Of a stretch of DNA of 64,000 nucleotides, positions 1 to 12,300 are shown piece by piece. The notes beneath the pieces are model-generated. The model worked only from the letters and a program-made list of their open reading frames with translations. It was not told the origin of the DNA and made no database searches. Each line of letters starts with the position of its first letter. Positions within the stretch are counted from its first letter, which is position 1. Made by a program: the position numbers and the translations under genes. The stretch lies in NCBI GenBank assembly GCA_964058845.1, contig CAXKVR010000181.1, forward strand, positions 62,001-126,000. The letters are read 5' to 3'. The DNA comes from Carex sylvatica. Taxonomy: Eukaryota; Streptophyta; Magnoliopsida; Poales; Cyperaceae.

Positions 1-1
1 T

Positions 2-3000
2 GAGCATACATCCATCGACACTTGGCATGCTCGTCTCGGCCACCCTTCCTCCATGACTACTCACAAGATTTTACATAACTTTTCTTTACCTTGTACTAGA
101 AATAAAATGACAATGTGTCACGATTGTGTTGTAGCAAAATCGCATAAACTACATTTTCTTTCTAGTTCTTCTTCTTCTTCTTCTTCTTTTCCATTAGAGA
201 TCGTGTACTCGGATCTTTGGGGACCCGCATCTTTACTTTCTACTAACGGTTTTCGTTATTACATTTTGTTTGTTGATGATTACTCACGATATACTTGGCT
301 CTATTTCTTGCATTCCAAGGATGAGGTTTTTCATGTCTTCTCCTCTTTTAAAAGTCAAGTCGAAAACCTCCTCCAACGCACAATTAAGATCCTCCGAATG
401 GATGGTGGCACCGAATACAAGCCGATTTCTTGTGCTTTTCCTTTGCTCATTCACCAAACGACTTGTCCGTATACCCCGCAATAAAATGGGGTTTCGGAAC
501 GCAAGCATCGTCATGTCATAGAACTCTCTCTTGCTAATATGGCCCATGCCTCCATTCCCGCACGGTTTTGGGATGACATCTTTTCAAGTGTGGTATACTT
601 GATTAATCGTCAACCCTCGAAAAGTGACTCTTCTTCTCCTTTCTTTAATCTTTTTGGTAAAAATCCCGATTACTCCATCTTACGGGTCTTGGGTTGTTTG
701 TGCTTTCCTTACATTCACCCGTATAACAATCACAAGTTACAACCTCGTTCCAAGCCGTGCATATTTCTTGGCTATCCCATTTCTCAAAAAGGTTATAAAT
801 GTCTACACATTGAAACTAATAAACTGTTCATTTCTAGACATGTAATTTTTGACGAAATTCAGTTCGCTTTCAAGCAAAATCTCTCAGGTTCGAATTCAGT
901 CTCCCAGTCCCTGCCTCTGTTGGAGAACTGGTTGCCTCATATTCAACCTCCTGTTGCATCTGGTGAAATACCACACTGCAGCCACTCTTCAGCTACCATA
1001 GTGGATCCAGGTCAGCCCATACCTTCTATTTCGGTAGCATCTGCACCATTCAATGCTGATTCGCCTCTTCCTAGTGGTACCCAGATTATTTCGGGTCCTT
1101 GTCAGGTTGCACCAGATTCGACACCTTCTTGTATTACAGTGGATCTGTTCCTGATTGGTTCCATCCCTATTTCGGGTACTACCTCCTCTGCACCGGATTC
1201 GAGCCCTCTCCTCTCTCTTCCCAGGCGTGTTTCTCCCACTTCGCGTCCAACCTCTCTTGCACCGGATCCTACCCTCCCTCTCACTTACTCTCGACGGCCT
1301 CCTACTACTCCGCATGCTCCACCCTCTGCAGCTGATCCGAAACAGCTTCAAGCCTACAATCGACGCGCCAAAACAGGAATTCCTTCCAGAGAACAGCTGG
1401 TTTTGACTGAGAGCCCATCTAATGACCAAATTATCACTTCTCAGCCTATTTCCTCCCAATCCAAGCACTCCATGATTACAAGGAGTCGTGCTTCTCCTTC
1501 TATCTCTAATCCAAGTGCTTTATTGAGCAAATCTTCCCTTGATGTCGAGCCCAAAACATACAACCAAGCAAAAGTTCATGCCCATTGGATTGATGCTATG
1601 ACCAAGGAACACAAGGCACTTCTTGACAACCAAACCTGGGATCTCATACCTTCTTCTCCTACTTACAATGTTGTTGGGTGTAAGTGGGTTTACAAGATCA
1701 AGAGGCGCGCGGATGGCTCCCTTGAGCGTTACAAGGCCCGACTCGTTGTCAAAGGCTTCCATCAAGAGGAAGGTATCGATTTCTTTGAGACATATAGCCC
1801 GGTGGTTCGTCCTACCACGATTCGCCTTGTTCTTACCATTGCTCTCACCAAAGGATGGTCTCTTCGCCAATTGGACGTCCAAAATGCATTCCTTCATGGC
1901 AATCTCCACGAGACGGTTTATATGACCCAACCTCCCGGGTTTGTCGATACAACCAAGTCCAATTACGTGTGTCGACTCAACAAAGCCATTTATGGTTTGA
2001 AGCAAAGTCCGCTTGCTTGGTTCCATGCCTTAAGTAAAGCCCTCCTCGATCAAGGCTTTCAAGCATCTCGATACGATCCGTCTCTTTTCATTCTTTCTTC
2101 CAAAGGGTCTATGCTAGTTGTGCTTGTGTACGTAGATGACATCATTATTACGGGTTCTAGTGCTGAGCTCATCCATTTCTTCATTCACTCACTACAAAAG
2201 CTTTTTCCTGTTAAAGATCTAGGCACACTTCATTATTTTCTTGGCATTGAGGTCAACCCGACACCTAAAGGTCTTCATCTTTCTCAAACCAAGTACCTTA
2301 AGGATGTTTTTACCCGCGCCAATATGCTTGATGCCAACCCTCTTCCCTCTTCCATGTGTCCCAAAACTACACTCTCCAAATTAGATGGCGATCCTTTCAT
2401 TGATCCTCATCTTTACCGCTCGATTGTCGGTGCTCTACAATATGCCACACTTACCCGACCCAATATTGTATTTTCGGTCAACAAAGTGTCGCAATTCATG
2501 CAAGCACCATCCACTACGCATTGGGCAGCCGTGAAGCGTATTCTTCAATTTCTCAAAGGCACCATTTCCCATGGTATTACCCTTCAGCCGGCTACATCTC
2601 TCTCCCTTCATGCCTACTCCGATGCCGATTGGGCCGGCTCTCCCGATGATCGCAAATCCACCACAGGTTTTTGTGTGTTCTTAGGTTCTAACATCATTTC
2701 TTGGGGCTCTAAAAAGCAACCCACTGTGGCTAGGTCTAGCACGGAATCGGAGTACAAATCTCTTGCAGTCACTAGTTTCGAACTTGTGTGGCTCCAATAT
2801 TTGTTGACCGAACTCCATGTTACTCTCACTTCCTCTCCTATTTTATGGTGTGACAATCTAGGCGCTACCTACTTGGCGTCAAATCTGTTGATTAATGCTC
2901 GCACAAAGCACGTCGAGATTGATTATCATTTCGTGCACGATCGGGTTGCCAACAATTCACCTCAGATTCAGTTTATTTCTACGTAGGATCAGCTCGCCGA

Positions 3001-3076
3001 CATCTTTACCAAACCCCTAGCTGCTCCTCGGTTTGGCCATTTATCCACCAAGCTCACCGTTTCTTCATCCGGTTAG
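2..3076 (+). pseudogene. copia pol polyprotein (integrase-RT-RNase H), two nonsense codons
   Basis: One frame reads from base 2 to the stop at 3074-3076, interrupted only by TAA at 482-484 and TAG at 2984-2986. It starts in the GAG-pre-integrase zinc region (WHARLGH, then CHDC). The integrase follows, with the SDLWGP and FVDDYSRYTW aspartates and a compressed DGGTEY block. A serine/proline-rich linker covers about 880-1550. The reverse transcriptase has QLDVQNAFLHG near 1874, YGLKQSP near 1990 and YVDD near 2130. The RNase H region has YSDADWAG near 2620, TESEYK near 2750 and LADIFTKPL after the second stop. With only two point lesions the element looks fairly young. No autonomous product is expected unless the stops are read through. 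Confidence 0.9.
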
Positions 3077-3089
3077 GCTTGCGAGGGGG

Positions 3090-3313
3090 TAATAGAGTTA
3101 GTTAGAAAGAGTTAGTTAGTGGCATTCTTGTAATATCCAAATGAGACAACAATAGAATCAGGTAGGATTAGTTTACTGATTACTGTGCTATTGTCTATAA
3201 ATAGAGCTGTGGCTCCCAAATGTAAAGTAATGTTATTTTCAATGAAATACAAGTCTTGATCTTTCAATTCTCTCTTTTCTGTTACTGTCTATACTTCCTT
3301 TTCTCTCGTTGTT
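3090..3313 (+). repeat. 3' LTR of the copia element
   Basis: A purine tract (GCGAGGGGG, 3081-3089) directly precedes this AT-rich segment, as expected for plus-strand priming. The segment contains a TATA-like TATAAATAG at 3196-3204 and an A-rich 3' part that fits a polyadenylation region. It is only about 220 bp, short for a copia LTR. The first bases read TAATAG rather than a canonical TG. Confidence 0.6.
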
Positions 3314-3316
3314 AAA

Positions 3317-4957
3317 AAATCAGAAAGCTAATAGCTTAAAATTTACATTTATATAATTACTAGTAATAGAACTGGTATTTACTTCTTGCTTAAAATTTGT
3401 AAGTTAAACCAAAGACTAAACAATTTGATTTCCTGCCGAACACAAAACAGCCAACTCTGTGTATATCGTTCAGTTGGCTTTGTGCTCATCACCTGGAGCG
3501 TTTTCTACATACCAATGCAATTTTTCCCTTTTAAACCAGTTCAGCTACATATGTTTATGTATTGTATATGGTGCATGCTCCAAAGAGTACCTATACTAAA
3601 ATAAATCCCCAAATAATGCATCACAGTGCTTGGATGATAGACCATAGGGAATCGGCTATCCTTAAGAACCGATTTGATGCAAAAAAAAAATAACTGGATT
3701 TTTCTCAAGAAAGTAAATTTAATGGCCTGGTATTTCCCATTTTTTTTCTCTATTCATGTATTGCATAATATGACTCATTTTTCATTTAGTGCCCTATTTT
3801 GTGATACATATCAGTATAGAATATTAATAACACAACATAAATATATTACATTTTGACACTACACATTATATATGTGTTATATATATCTCTCTACTATTTG
3901 TAACAGCACTCCAAAATCGAGGTCCGTAAGCTGTGTCGGCACAACTACAGGAGTACACCACTTTGAGATATGCAACTACTCACTTACCAAGGGGCGAGGG
4001 GTCGGCAAAACGATAAATTCTACAACCTTCACAGTAGGAGAACATAACTGGAGAATCAAGTGCTACCTAGATGGGGTCATACAGGAGAGCTCAGATTGCA
4101 TATCAGTCTTCCTCCTATACTGTCCTAAATCAGACGAAAAAGCAAGAGTAAAGTTTACCCTATCTCTTCTAGATCACGCTACAGGGGCAGCACAAAACAG
4201 GCCGTGTTATACATCAGTACAATTATTCAGCTCCTCTCACAAAAATTGGGGTTGGAGGAAATTTATCATGAGAAATGTTTTGGAAGCATCATCGTGTCTA
4301 AGAAATGATAGTCTTACCATAATTTGTAATGTTACCATCATAGGAGAACCCCAGACATACGATTGTAAAGTTCCCGTGATAGTTAAGCCCTCAATCTTAT
4401 ATCATTAACTCGGCACTCTCTTATCTATCGAAAAGGGTGCTGACATAAACTTCGAGGTTGATGGTCGAAGTTTCCTGCTCATAGAAGTGTGGTGGCTGCC
4501 AGCTCACCTGTATTCCACGCACATATTTCAGGTCGGATGAAACAGTCGAAAGAGAAATCGATCAAGATTACTGATATCAAGGCTCCGGTTTTTGAGGCCA
4601 TACTTCTGTACATTTATATTGACAATCTGCCAGAGATTGAAATGCTTACTGATACAGGAATGGCTCAACATATTTTGGTGGCAGCTTATCGGTTTGCACT
4701 GGATAAGTTGAGAAGAAGCTGTGAAAATAAGCAATAAGCTTTGTGAGGGGCTTGATGTGAGGAATGTATGCACTGCACTTGCTTTTGCCGTTCAGCACAG
4801 TTTAAGTACCTTGAAAAGTGCTTGTCTCCAGTATCTTTCCTCTCCTAAAGCCTTGCTATCTTCCATGGCAACTGATGGATTTATCCATATGGTAAAAGGT
4901 TGCCCGAGTATTGCAAAGGAGATATTCAATATGATCAATTTTTCTGAATTGAAGTAA
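3317..4957 (+). pseudogene. MATH-BTB copy 1, pseudogene
   Basis: This is a homologue of the intact genes at 6005 and 16751. The span begins with the 3' part of intron 1; the acceptor AG is at 3905-3906 and exon 2 runs 3907-4957. The MATH domain is read to 4405. Three lesions follow when compared with copy 2: an in-frame TAA at 4406-4408 where copy 2 has a CAA glutamine codon; one base missing near 4472 in the BTB domain; and a 7-bp tandem duplication of AATAAGC near 4727-4740 before the BACK-like tail. Exon 1 and the promoter must lie left of the window, beyond the copia insertion. Any product would be a MATH-only fragment. Confidence 0.9.
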
Positions 4958-5943
4958 ACATAGCATTACAAAATTGTAGCGATAATCTTATTGTCATGAT
5001 CTTGGTCTTAGTACCGTGTATGTAAATTATTGAGTTTCAATTACCTGTTTCTAAATCTATGTTGTTTGAGCTTGTGCTTGAGTTATGTAATAATTTAGTA
5101 TAGTTTTTGGGTTCAGCCCATCTATGTTTTTGGGTTCAGCCCTCTGCAGTCATAAACACAGCCAGTGCTTGCTTGATATTTTCTTTGTTGAGTTGTGGAG
5201 ACCGACATCAACAGTGTTCAATGACAAATCTGTATTTCAGTAAATGTGAGCTTCTTTGGCACATTTTATTAGTTTGGTGATTCATTATCAGAGAATCAAG
5301 AATTCATATCGAATGATAATCTGCAGATAACCACTAAAGCATTTCACATTGATAGAATATCGAGGTTTAAGTGGACCCACAACAACATAAGTCAAATGAT
5401 AGTCGAGTGCATGGATTTCAAGTTCATGTGGAGATTGTTGGCGAAGTCTGTAGGTTTAAAAAATGCATGGGTTATAATAATGTTTGTTGTCACATACTTG
5501 CTGTACCGCATCCATCTTTCCATGCAGACCATGGTTCTTGATGTGATATGGGTGGATCTATTGCAAAATACTTTCCGCGTACTAAATTGCAAATCTGTGA
5601 ATGCCTATAATTAAATGTAACAAGGCTGCAATATATCACATATAATGTCCCTAATTTTGAATATTTACTTATTCACGTACGTATCTATTGTAACTAATTT
5701 TAGTTTCAATTTCTTTATTTTTTTTCTTTTGCAAAAATTATAAGCATCTTGGTTTTATAGCATATACTTAAAATAGGTAATAATATTTCATTATATTGCG
5801 CCATCTAGGAAAGCAATATCGAAATTTTTGTATGGTAGCTAGAAATTAAGAATGAAACATTGATCCTTTGTATCCCCTCTTCACCACCCCCAAACAATCT
5901 CAAACCAAATGCAGTCCCTTTTTTTATTTTTTCTGTAGTGCAT
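4958..5943. other. Intergenic spacer between MATH-BTB copies 1 and 2
   Basis: No gene is recognised here. The first part is the 3' flank of copy 1. Positions about 5215-5440 align with about 18945-19190, downstream of copy 3. Positions about 5600-5940 align with about 16385-16690, upstream of copy 3. The spacer is therefore part of the duplicated unit. Short ORFs in it are not conserved between copies. Confidence 0.75.
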
Positions 5944-5950
5944 TATAAAA
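5944..5950 (+). promoter_or_regulatory. TATA box of MATH-BTB copy 2
   Basis: TATAAAA lies 55 bp upstream of the exon 1 ATG at 6005. A pyrimidine-rich stretch typical of plant leaders follows it. The aligned position upstream of copy 3 (about 16689) reads CATTTTAATAG, so the box is degraded there. Confidence 0.5.
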
Positions 5951-6004
5951 GTTTCTTTTTCTTCCTAGTTTCTTAATCCTCTCCACCCCAAAGAGAGCCA
6001 ACAG

Positions 6005-7475
6005 ATGAACATATTAGAAGGCATTCCTTGGTTGCGTAAGCAAAAAATCAACAGGTATTATCTTTCAATCTTTTGATCTTCATTATCCTTAAAATTATTT
6101 CAAAAACATACTTTATTCCAGGATATGTTTGTTGAAATTGGAGAATCTTGATTGCTGAAAACTACACATTAATTATCATTACGAATGATAACATGGGCCG
6201 ACTTCTTACTGAAAATTTCTGTTACACTGAATAATAAAAAATTGATTTTCTGCCTAACACATACCAGCCAATTCCCAATATATCGTTCAGTTGGCTTTAT
6301 ATATGCTCACTCGGTGTATATATGTATATATTATATATGGTGGCCAAAGAGTACCTATACTAAATTAAACTTTGTTCTCAATATGATGCTACACATTATA
6401 TACTATATTTCTCTCTACTATTTGTTATAGAACTCCACAATCGAGATCAGTAAGCTGTGTCGGCACATCTACGGGAGTGCACCACTTCGAGATACGCAAC
6501 TACTCACTTACTAAAGGTCGTGGAATCGGCAAAAATATCCTTTCTACAACCTTCACAATAGGAGATCATGACTGGAGAATCAAATGCTACCTAGATGGGG
6601 ACATCGAGAAAAACTCAGAATACATATCACTCTACCTCCTATATTGTCCTAAATCAGATGAAAAAGCAAGAGCCAAGTATAGCCTATCTCTTCTAGACCA
6701 CAATACAGGAGCAGCGTTACAAAGGCGGGATTGTAAATTAGCACAATTATTCAGCTCCACAAACAAAGGTTGGGGTTGGCCGAGTTTCACCAAGAGGGAT
6801 GTGATGGAAGCATCATCGTGTCTACGAAACGATAGTCTTACCATAATTTGTAGTGTTACCGTCATTAGAGAACCCCAAACTTACGATTCTCGAGTTCCCC
6901 CAATAGTTAAGCCCTCCATCTTATATAATCAACTTGGCACTCTCTTATCTGTCAAAAAGGGTGCTAACATAAACTTTGAAGTTGATGGTCGAAGTTTTTC
7001 TGCTCATAGAAGTGTGGTGGCTGCCAGCTCACCTGTATTCCTCGCACATATTTTAGATATGATGAAAGTGTCAAAAGAGCAATCGATCAAGATTACTGAT
7101 ATTGAGGCTCCAGTTTTTGAGGCCATACTTCTATACATTTATACCGACAATTTGCCAGAGATTGAAACGCTTACTGATACAGGAATGGCTCAGCATCTTT
7201 TGGTGGCAGCTGATCGGTTTGCACTGGATAAGTTGAGGAGAAGCTGTGAAAAGAAGCTGTGTGAGGGACTTGACGTGACAAATGTGTGCACCGCTCTTGC
7301 TCTGGCCGATCAGCATAGTTTATGTATCTTGAAAAGTGCTTGTCTCGGTCATCTTTCCTCTCCTAAAGCCTTGCTATATTCCATGGCTACTGACGGATTT
7401 ATCCATATGGTAAAAAGTTGCCCAAGTATTTTAAAGGAGATATTAAATAAGAATAAATTTACTGAATTAAAGTAA
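6005..7475 (+). CDS. MATH-BTB protein, copy 2 (CUL3 substrate-adaptor family), intact
   Basis: Exon 1 is 6005-6054 (50 nt) and exon 2 is 6431-7475, giving 364 residues. The donor AG|GTATTA and acceptor TTATAG|AAC join in frame to give NRTPQSRS. The same sites are conserved in copy 3, which supports the model and the ATG. The MATH domain covers about residues 33-165 (HHFEIRNYSLTKGRGIGK, DWRIKCYLDG, SCLRNDSLTI). The BTB domain covers about 195-300 (NFEVDGRSFSAHRSVVAASS, APVFEAILLYIYTDNLPE). A BACK-like tail covers about 305-362 (LCEGLDVTNVCTALALADQH). Plant BPM-type proteins of this layout bind CUL3 through BTB and substrates through MATH, targeting them for ubiquitination. That role is inferred from the family; the substrate is unknown. 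Confidence 0.88.
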
Positions 7476-7960
7476 ACATTGCATTTTCTTATTGCGATGA
7501 TCTTGATCTACGTATGTTGTATGGCATCTACCTTAGTTTGTAATATTTTAGCTTGTTTTTGGGGTCATCCCATCTATTTATTTGTTTATTTATTTACCAA
7601 AACTAAAATAGAGAACATTTTTAGCATCTTTCTCAGACATAACGAAGCTCTTTTATTTGTGCACGATAGATATGAAAGAATGAATCAATGAAACTCTTTG
7701 TTTTCTTTCTCTAGTTTACCGTTCGTTTTACTCAGTTTCTTTTTCTATGAGGCAATTTTATTTTAATTTTAGTTAAATTTCATTAATCGGGTAGTGTAGG
7801 TTTAATCTAATTAGAAGTCAAGAAATAAGACACTTATATAAATATATAATTACACTTAATAAATGGAGCATGTAGGACTTCTATATGTTTCGCTCTTTGC
7901 GATTGCTACTCATGGCAAAACAAATTATGTTCATAAAAATGTAAGGTGGTCCAAAAAGTG
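7476..7960 (+). repeat. 3' flank shared by the MATH-BTB copies
   Basis: This aligns with the downstream sequence of copy 3 (18233-about 18700) and especially of relic copy 4 (23667-about 24205). Shared landmarks include CGAAGCTCTTTTATTTGTG and CAAATTATGTTCATAAAAATG. The duplication unit therefore includes several hundred bp of 3' flank. Homology stops near 7965, where the hAT-like terminus begins. Confidence 0.75.
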
Positions 7961-7971
7961 TGCCTTGTTGG

Positions 7972-8321
7972 AAGAAATGGCGGAATTAGGATTTGAATAT
8001 AGGGGCTAAACATTATTTAAAAATAAAATTTATATAACACAAGCAAATTTATATAATACATACTTAACTAAGAAATTTTTTTGCACCAATGATATTGAAA
8101 CCTACGGCGTTGATATCCTTCCTCTAGAGATGGATATTCATCCATATGAAATTGGCAAGGCCCGTTTGTTGGAACTTTATTGTTACACTAAAATAATTTG
8201 ACCACATAAACAGTTTAATTCAATATGCCACTATTGATCTACCTAGCCAAAATGGCCATCATGCAAAATTCATCAACTCTTAGGGAGCAGACGCAATACC
8301 TGATTTCATTAGTGTGTTTGC
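7972..8321. mobile_element. hAT-like element, left part, interrupted by the copia insertion
   Basis: The sequence AAATGGCGGAATTAGGATTT near 7976 resembles the hAT-type terminus at 50868 (CAGTGGCGTAGTTAGGATTT) and the one at 46077. It starts exactly where MATH-BTB flank homology ends. The other part of the presumed host element, with coding sequence, lies beyond the copia at 15298-15525. I found no coding match within 7972-8321. Confidence 0.45.
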
Positions 8322-8943
8322 GTTAAGCTTCTCTCAAAAGCAGTTGATGAACTTATGTGAGACAGCGACAAGAAAATCTTCGTACCGATGTAGAGGTTGA
8401 AGCGTCGGTGACCTCCTTAATAATAGAATGAAGCCTTCCAAAGCTACAAGACTGCCCTTGTGAGATCGTATTCACAATTCCTTAATGATCTCACCTCTCT
8501 ATTTTTTAATGGGGAGAAGTAGAGAAAGCCACAGAACTGACTAGATGACGGCTAGAAAATTCTGCAACTTTTTGTATATTCTTGTGCTTTGGGGACCAAC
8601 CTATTTATAGAGATGAGGAGTAAGCATATTGCTAAACCCTAATCCGATTTTCTGGCCACATGCCAACTTTAAAAAACGTGCAACTGCATCAAAATCCATG
8701 TAGCAGCTAGAGAATCGATTTTCCTTAATTGCAAATTTCATAATCAGTCTATCAATGATTTGATCTTTGCCTAAATTGTTCTACACATTTGTGGACCACA
8801 TCCTAATGAATATATTGATTGTCTATTTCCTTATTTGATCACTTTAATTGACAACCATATATGACAGTAAACAATGCATAATTAGATTACATATATGCTC
8901 AATGTTGGCATTAAATCCAACGAGGTTGGTAATAAATCCAACA
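8322..8943 (-). repeat. 3' LTR of the minus-strand copia element
   Basis: Nearly the whole segment repeats at 14655-15297, including CTCTCAAAAGCAGTTGATG, GACGGCTAGAAAATTCTGCA and GGTTGGTAATAAATCCAACA. Scattered substitutions separate the pair, so the insertion is not recent. Confidence 0.9.
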
Positions 8944-9394
8944 ATCTCTCACTTGAGCAATATGTTAGGACTTTTTAATTATGCATTGTGTTCCTTATGT
9001 GCGCATATTTCTTTACTGTCTTTCTTATATATTCTCAAACCAATTTGGTCCATCAACTATATCAGCAAATGACTAAAGTGGCATTCGTCGCATTTATTCG
9101 CAACTAAATCCTCAATAATCACATCACTAATACAGCTGAATGACATGAATCATGATGTGGATGTGTAGCATAGAAATTACATGTAATTTTGTCATACATG
9201 CTTATTTTTAACTTGGTCTCCTACTTAAATCTTGAAACTGAATTTCATAAATTAACTTAATTAGGGGTCAAACATAAACGAGAAACAGAATATCAAAACT
9301 TCATAATATATATAGTACTTGTTATATGTCACAAGTTATATATCCAAAATTACAATGAAAAATAGAACATTAAATTATAAATTATAGACTCCCA

Positions 9395-12300
9395 CTAAAA
9401 TTGAATATCCTCAATAGAGATTACACTCATATGAGCAACATGCTCTACAAATTTAGCCGGTGCCAATCCTTTAGTAAGAGGATCTGCTAACATAGAGTCT
9501 GTTCCTACATGTTATATTTTCAATTTACCACTCTGTACTCTTTTCTTTACAACTAAGAACTTGATGTCGATGTACTTGGACTTCGACGAACTTCGGTTGT
9601 TATTTGCGTATAGCACTGCCGAATTATTGTCACAGAACAATTGTAGTGGTCTCTCAATAGAATCCACCACTCGAAGTCTAGTGACAAAATTCCGTAGCCA
9701 AACACCATGATTTGATACCTCATAGCATGCCACAAATTCTGCCACCATGGTAGAAGATGCAACAAGGGATTGTTTTGCACTCTTCCATGCTAACATGTAA
9801 ATGTAGCTGGATGTCGATTTCATGCTATCCTGACATCCTCCAAAATCAGAGTCGATATAACTAATGACCTCTAGCTTCTCTGATTTCTGATACGTGAGTA
9901 TATGGTCTTTTGTTCGCTTCAGGTACCTCAAGACTCGCTTGGCAGCTTTCCAATGATCTGGACCTAGATTTGACAAGTATCTCCCTAGCATGCCAGTGAT
10001 TAACGCAATATCCGGACACGTACACACTTGCGCATACATGATGCTCCCAACAACTGAGGCATATGGATACTGTAGTATTACTTCTTTTTCTGAATTATTT
10101 TTCGGGCATTGGTTTAGACTGAACTTATCTCCCTTTGCCACAGGGGTATTTCCTGGTTTACAGTTCTGCATGCCATATCTTGCCAAAATCTTATCGATAT
10201 AATTCCTTTGGGATAATCCTAATATACCTTGGGTTATATTCTTCAGTATTTCTATCCCTATGACAAATGATGCATCACCAAGATCTTTCATCTCAAAATT
10301 CTTCATCAGAAAGTTCTTAATTTATTGCAACATACTTATATCATTACTGGCAAGCAAAATGTCATCGACATATAAAACCAGAAACAAAAATTTACTCCCA
10401 CAGAACTTGAGATATATACATTCATCCACAATGTTAGACTCAAATCCAAATGAGACTATCAAATTGTGAAATTTGTAATACCACTGACGAGACACCTACT
10501 TTAGCCCATAGATGGATTTTTTAAGTTTACATACCATAGACTTTGCATCTCCTGATACATAGTTTTCTAGTTGCACCATATAAATTGTTTCTTCAATGTC
10601 ACCATTGAGAAAAGCAGTTTTAATATCCATCTGATGAAGTTCCAAATTAAAATGTGCCACTAATATCAATATGATTCTTAAAGAGTCTTTTAGTGAAACT
10701 GGAGAGAAAGTCTCTTTATAATCAATGCCTTATTTTTTAGTAAAACATTTAGCGACAAGACGTGCTTTATATTTTTCTACATTACCCTTTGAGTCTCGCT
10801 TGGTTTTAAATATCCATTTGCAACCAATGGTTCTCTTCTTGCTAGTAATGAGACAATTTTCCAAACGTCATTGTCTGTCATAGATTTTATTTCCTCATTC
10901 ATGACAACGGTTCACTTGTGAGAGTTAGAGTTTTTCATGACTTGTTTGACATTAATGGGGTCATTGTCTAACATGCCAACATCAAACTCATGCTCTTGAA
11001 GATATACTACATAATCCGAAAATATTGCAGGCCTTCTCTCTCTAGTGGACCTCCTAATTGGCTCTTCTAAATTTTCCTGAGGATTTCCAGCATTGTTTGA
11101 AATAATCTGGCCTACAACAGCATCTTCCAAACCTTCTGAGTGGCCTGCACCAGTCTCTATATTTTCATTTTGTGTTGTTTCATCTTGTTGAGTTTGAGTT
11201 TCAATAATGATTTCGTCCGTAATGGTGTTTTGAGTAAAACTCGGATCTATATCCACAAAACTCGCAACACCTAATGGAATATTTGCATATTCCTCTTCAA
11301 TGTTTGTATATTTTTCTTCGAAATTAATTATTTTCTCACCCCCCACAAACTTAACATCCTCAAAAAAATTTGCATTTCCTGTCTCAAATATATTATGTTC
11401 TGTAGGATTATAAAATTTATAACCCCTTGAGCGCTCGGCATACCCAATAAAATAACAACTAACTGTCATTTCATCCATATTTTTTTTGACAGGTTTGTAA
11501 GGCCTTGCCTCAGCTGGACATCCCCATACTCGCAAATGACCTAAACTTGGCTTATGCCCGGTCCAAATCTCGTATGGGATTTTGTTAGTTGCTTTAGTGG
11601 GTACTCTGTTAAGTATATAAGCTGTAGACTTTAAGGCCTCACCCCATAGATTATCTAGTAAAGTAGTACGACTAATCATACTCCTTACCATGTCCTTAAG
11701 CGTTCTATTTTGCCTCTAAGATACTCCGTTCATTGCTGGAAAACCAGGCAATGTATACTGAGGGACAATTCTGCATCCATCTATGAACTGAGCAAAAGGC
11801 CCTCGACGTTGTTCACCTGATCCATCATACCTGCCATAGTATTCTCCACCACGGTCAGATCTGATGGCCTTAATGTGTCTGTTGAGTTGTAGCTCAACTT
11901 CCGCCTTGAAACTTTTGAACATGTCAAGGGCTTGAGCATTTTCTTTAATCAAATATACATAGCCATATCTCGAATGGTCATCTATGAAAGAAATGAAATA
12001 AACGTGTCTGTTTCTTGTGGCCGTAGGGAACGGGCCACAGATCTCCGTATGTATCAATTCTAAGACTTTCGAACACTTTCTGGCTTGATATTTTCTTAAG
12101 TTGGTTTGTTTTTCTTTTATCCAATTTACACAATCATTAAGATCCGAGTAATTTAAGGGTTGGAGAATTTCATTTGACACAAGGCGTATAATTCTTTTTA
12201 TATAAATATGACATAATCGCTTGTGCCATAATGTGGCTGAGTTCTTATTTGTTAATTTTCTTTTTCTCGTATCTGTTTGCAAAGCCTCAATGTACGAGCT

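Larger units (their letters stand above)
1..3313 (+). mobile_element. Ty1/copia LTR retrotransposon, 3' part, inside a MATH-BTB intron
   Basis: The order integrase, reverse transcriptase, RNase H, polypurine tract and LTR on the plus strand is that of Ty1/copia. The element enters from the left edge, so its gag, protease and 5' LTR are outside the window. After the LTR the sequence passes straight into DNA that aligns with intron 1 of the two intact MATH-BTB genes at 6005 and 16751. The element therefore sits in intron 1 of MATH-BTB copy 1, in the same orientation. The right boundary (about 3313) is approximate, because the LTR lacks a clear TG...CA and the left target duplication is not visible. 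Confidence 0.9.

Noticed and set aside
989..1468. 159-codon minus-strand ORF
   Set aside because: It is antisense to the copia linker region, an overlap artefact.
5392..5614. Opposed 66- and 72-codon ORFs downstream of MATH-BTB copy 1
   Set aside because: The homologous stretch at 19050-19200 does not keep them open.
6477..7475. Internal valine (GTG) start for MATH-BTB copy 2
   Set aside because: The spliced model with the 6005 ATG is conserved in copy 3 and gives a complete N-terminus.
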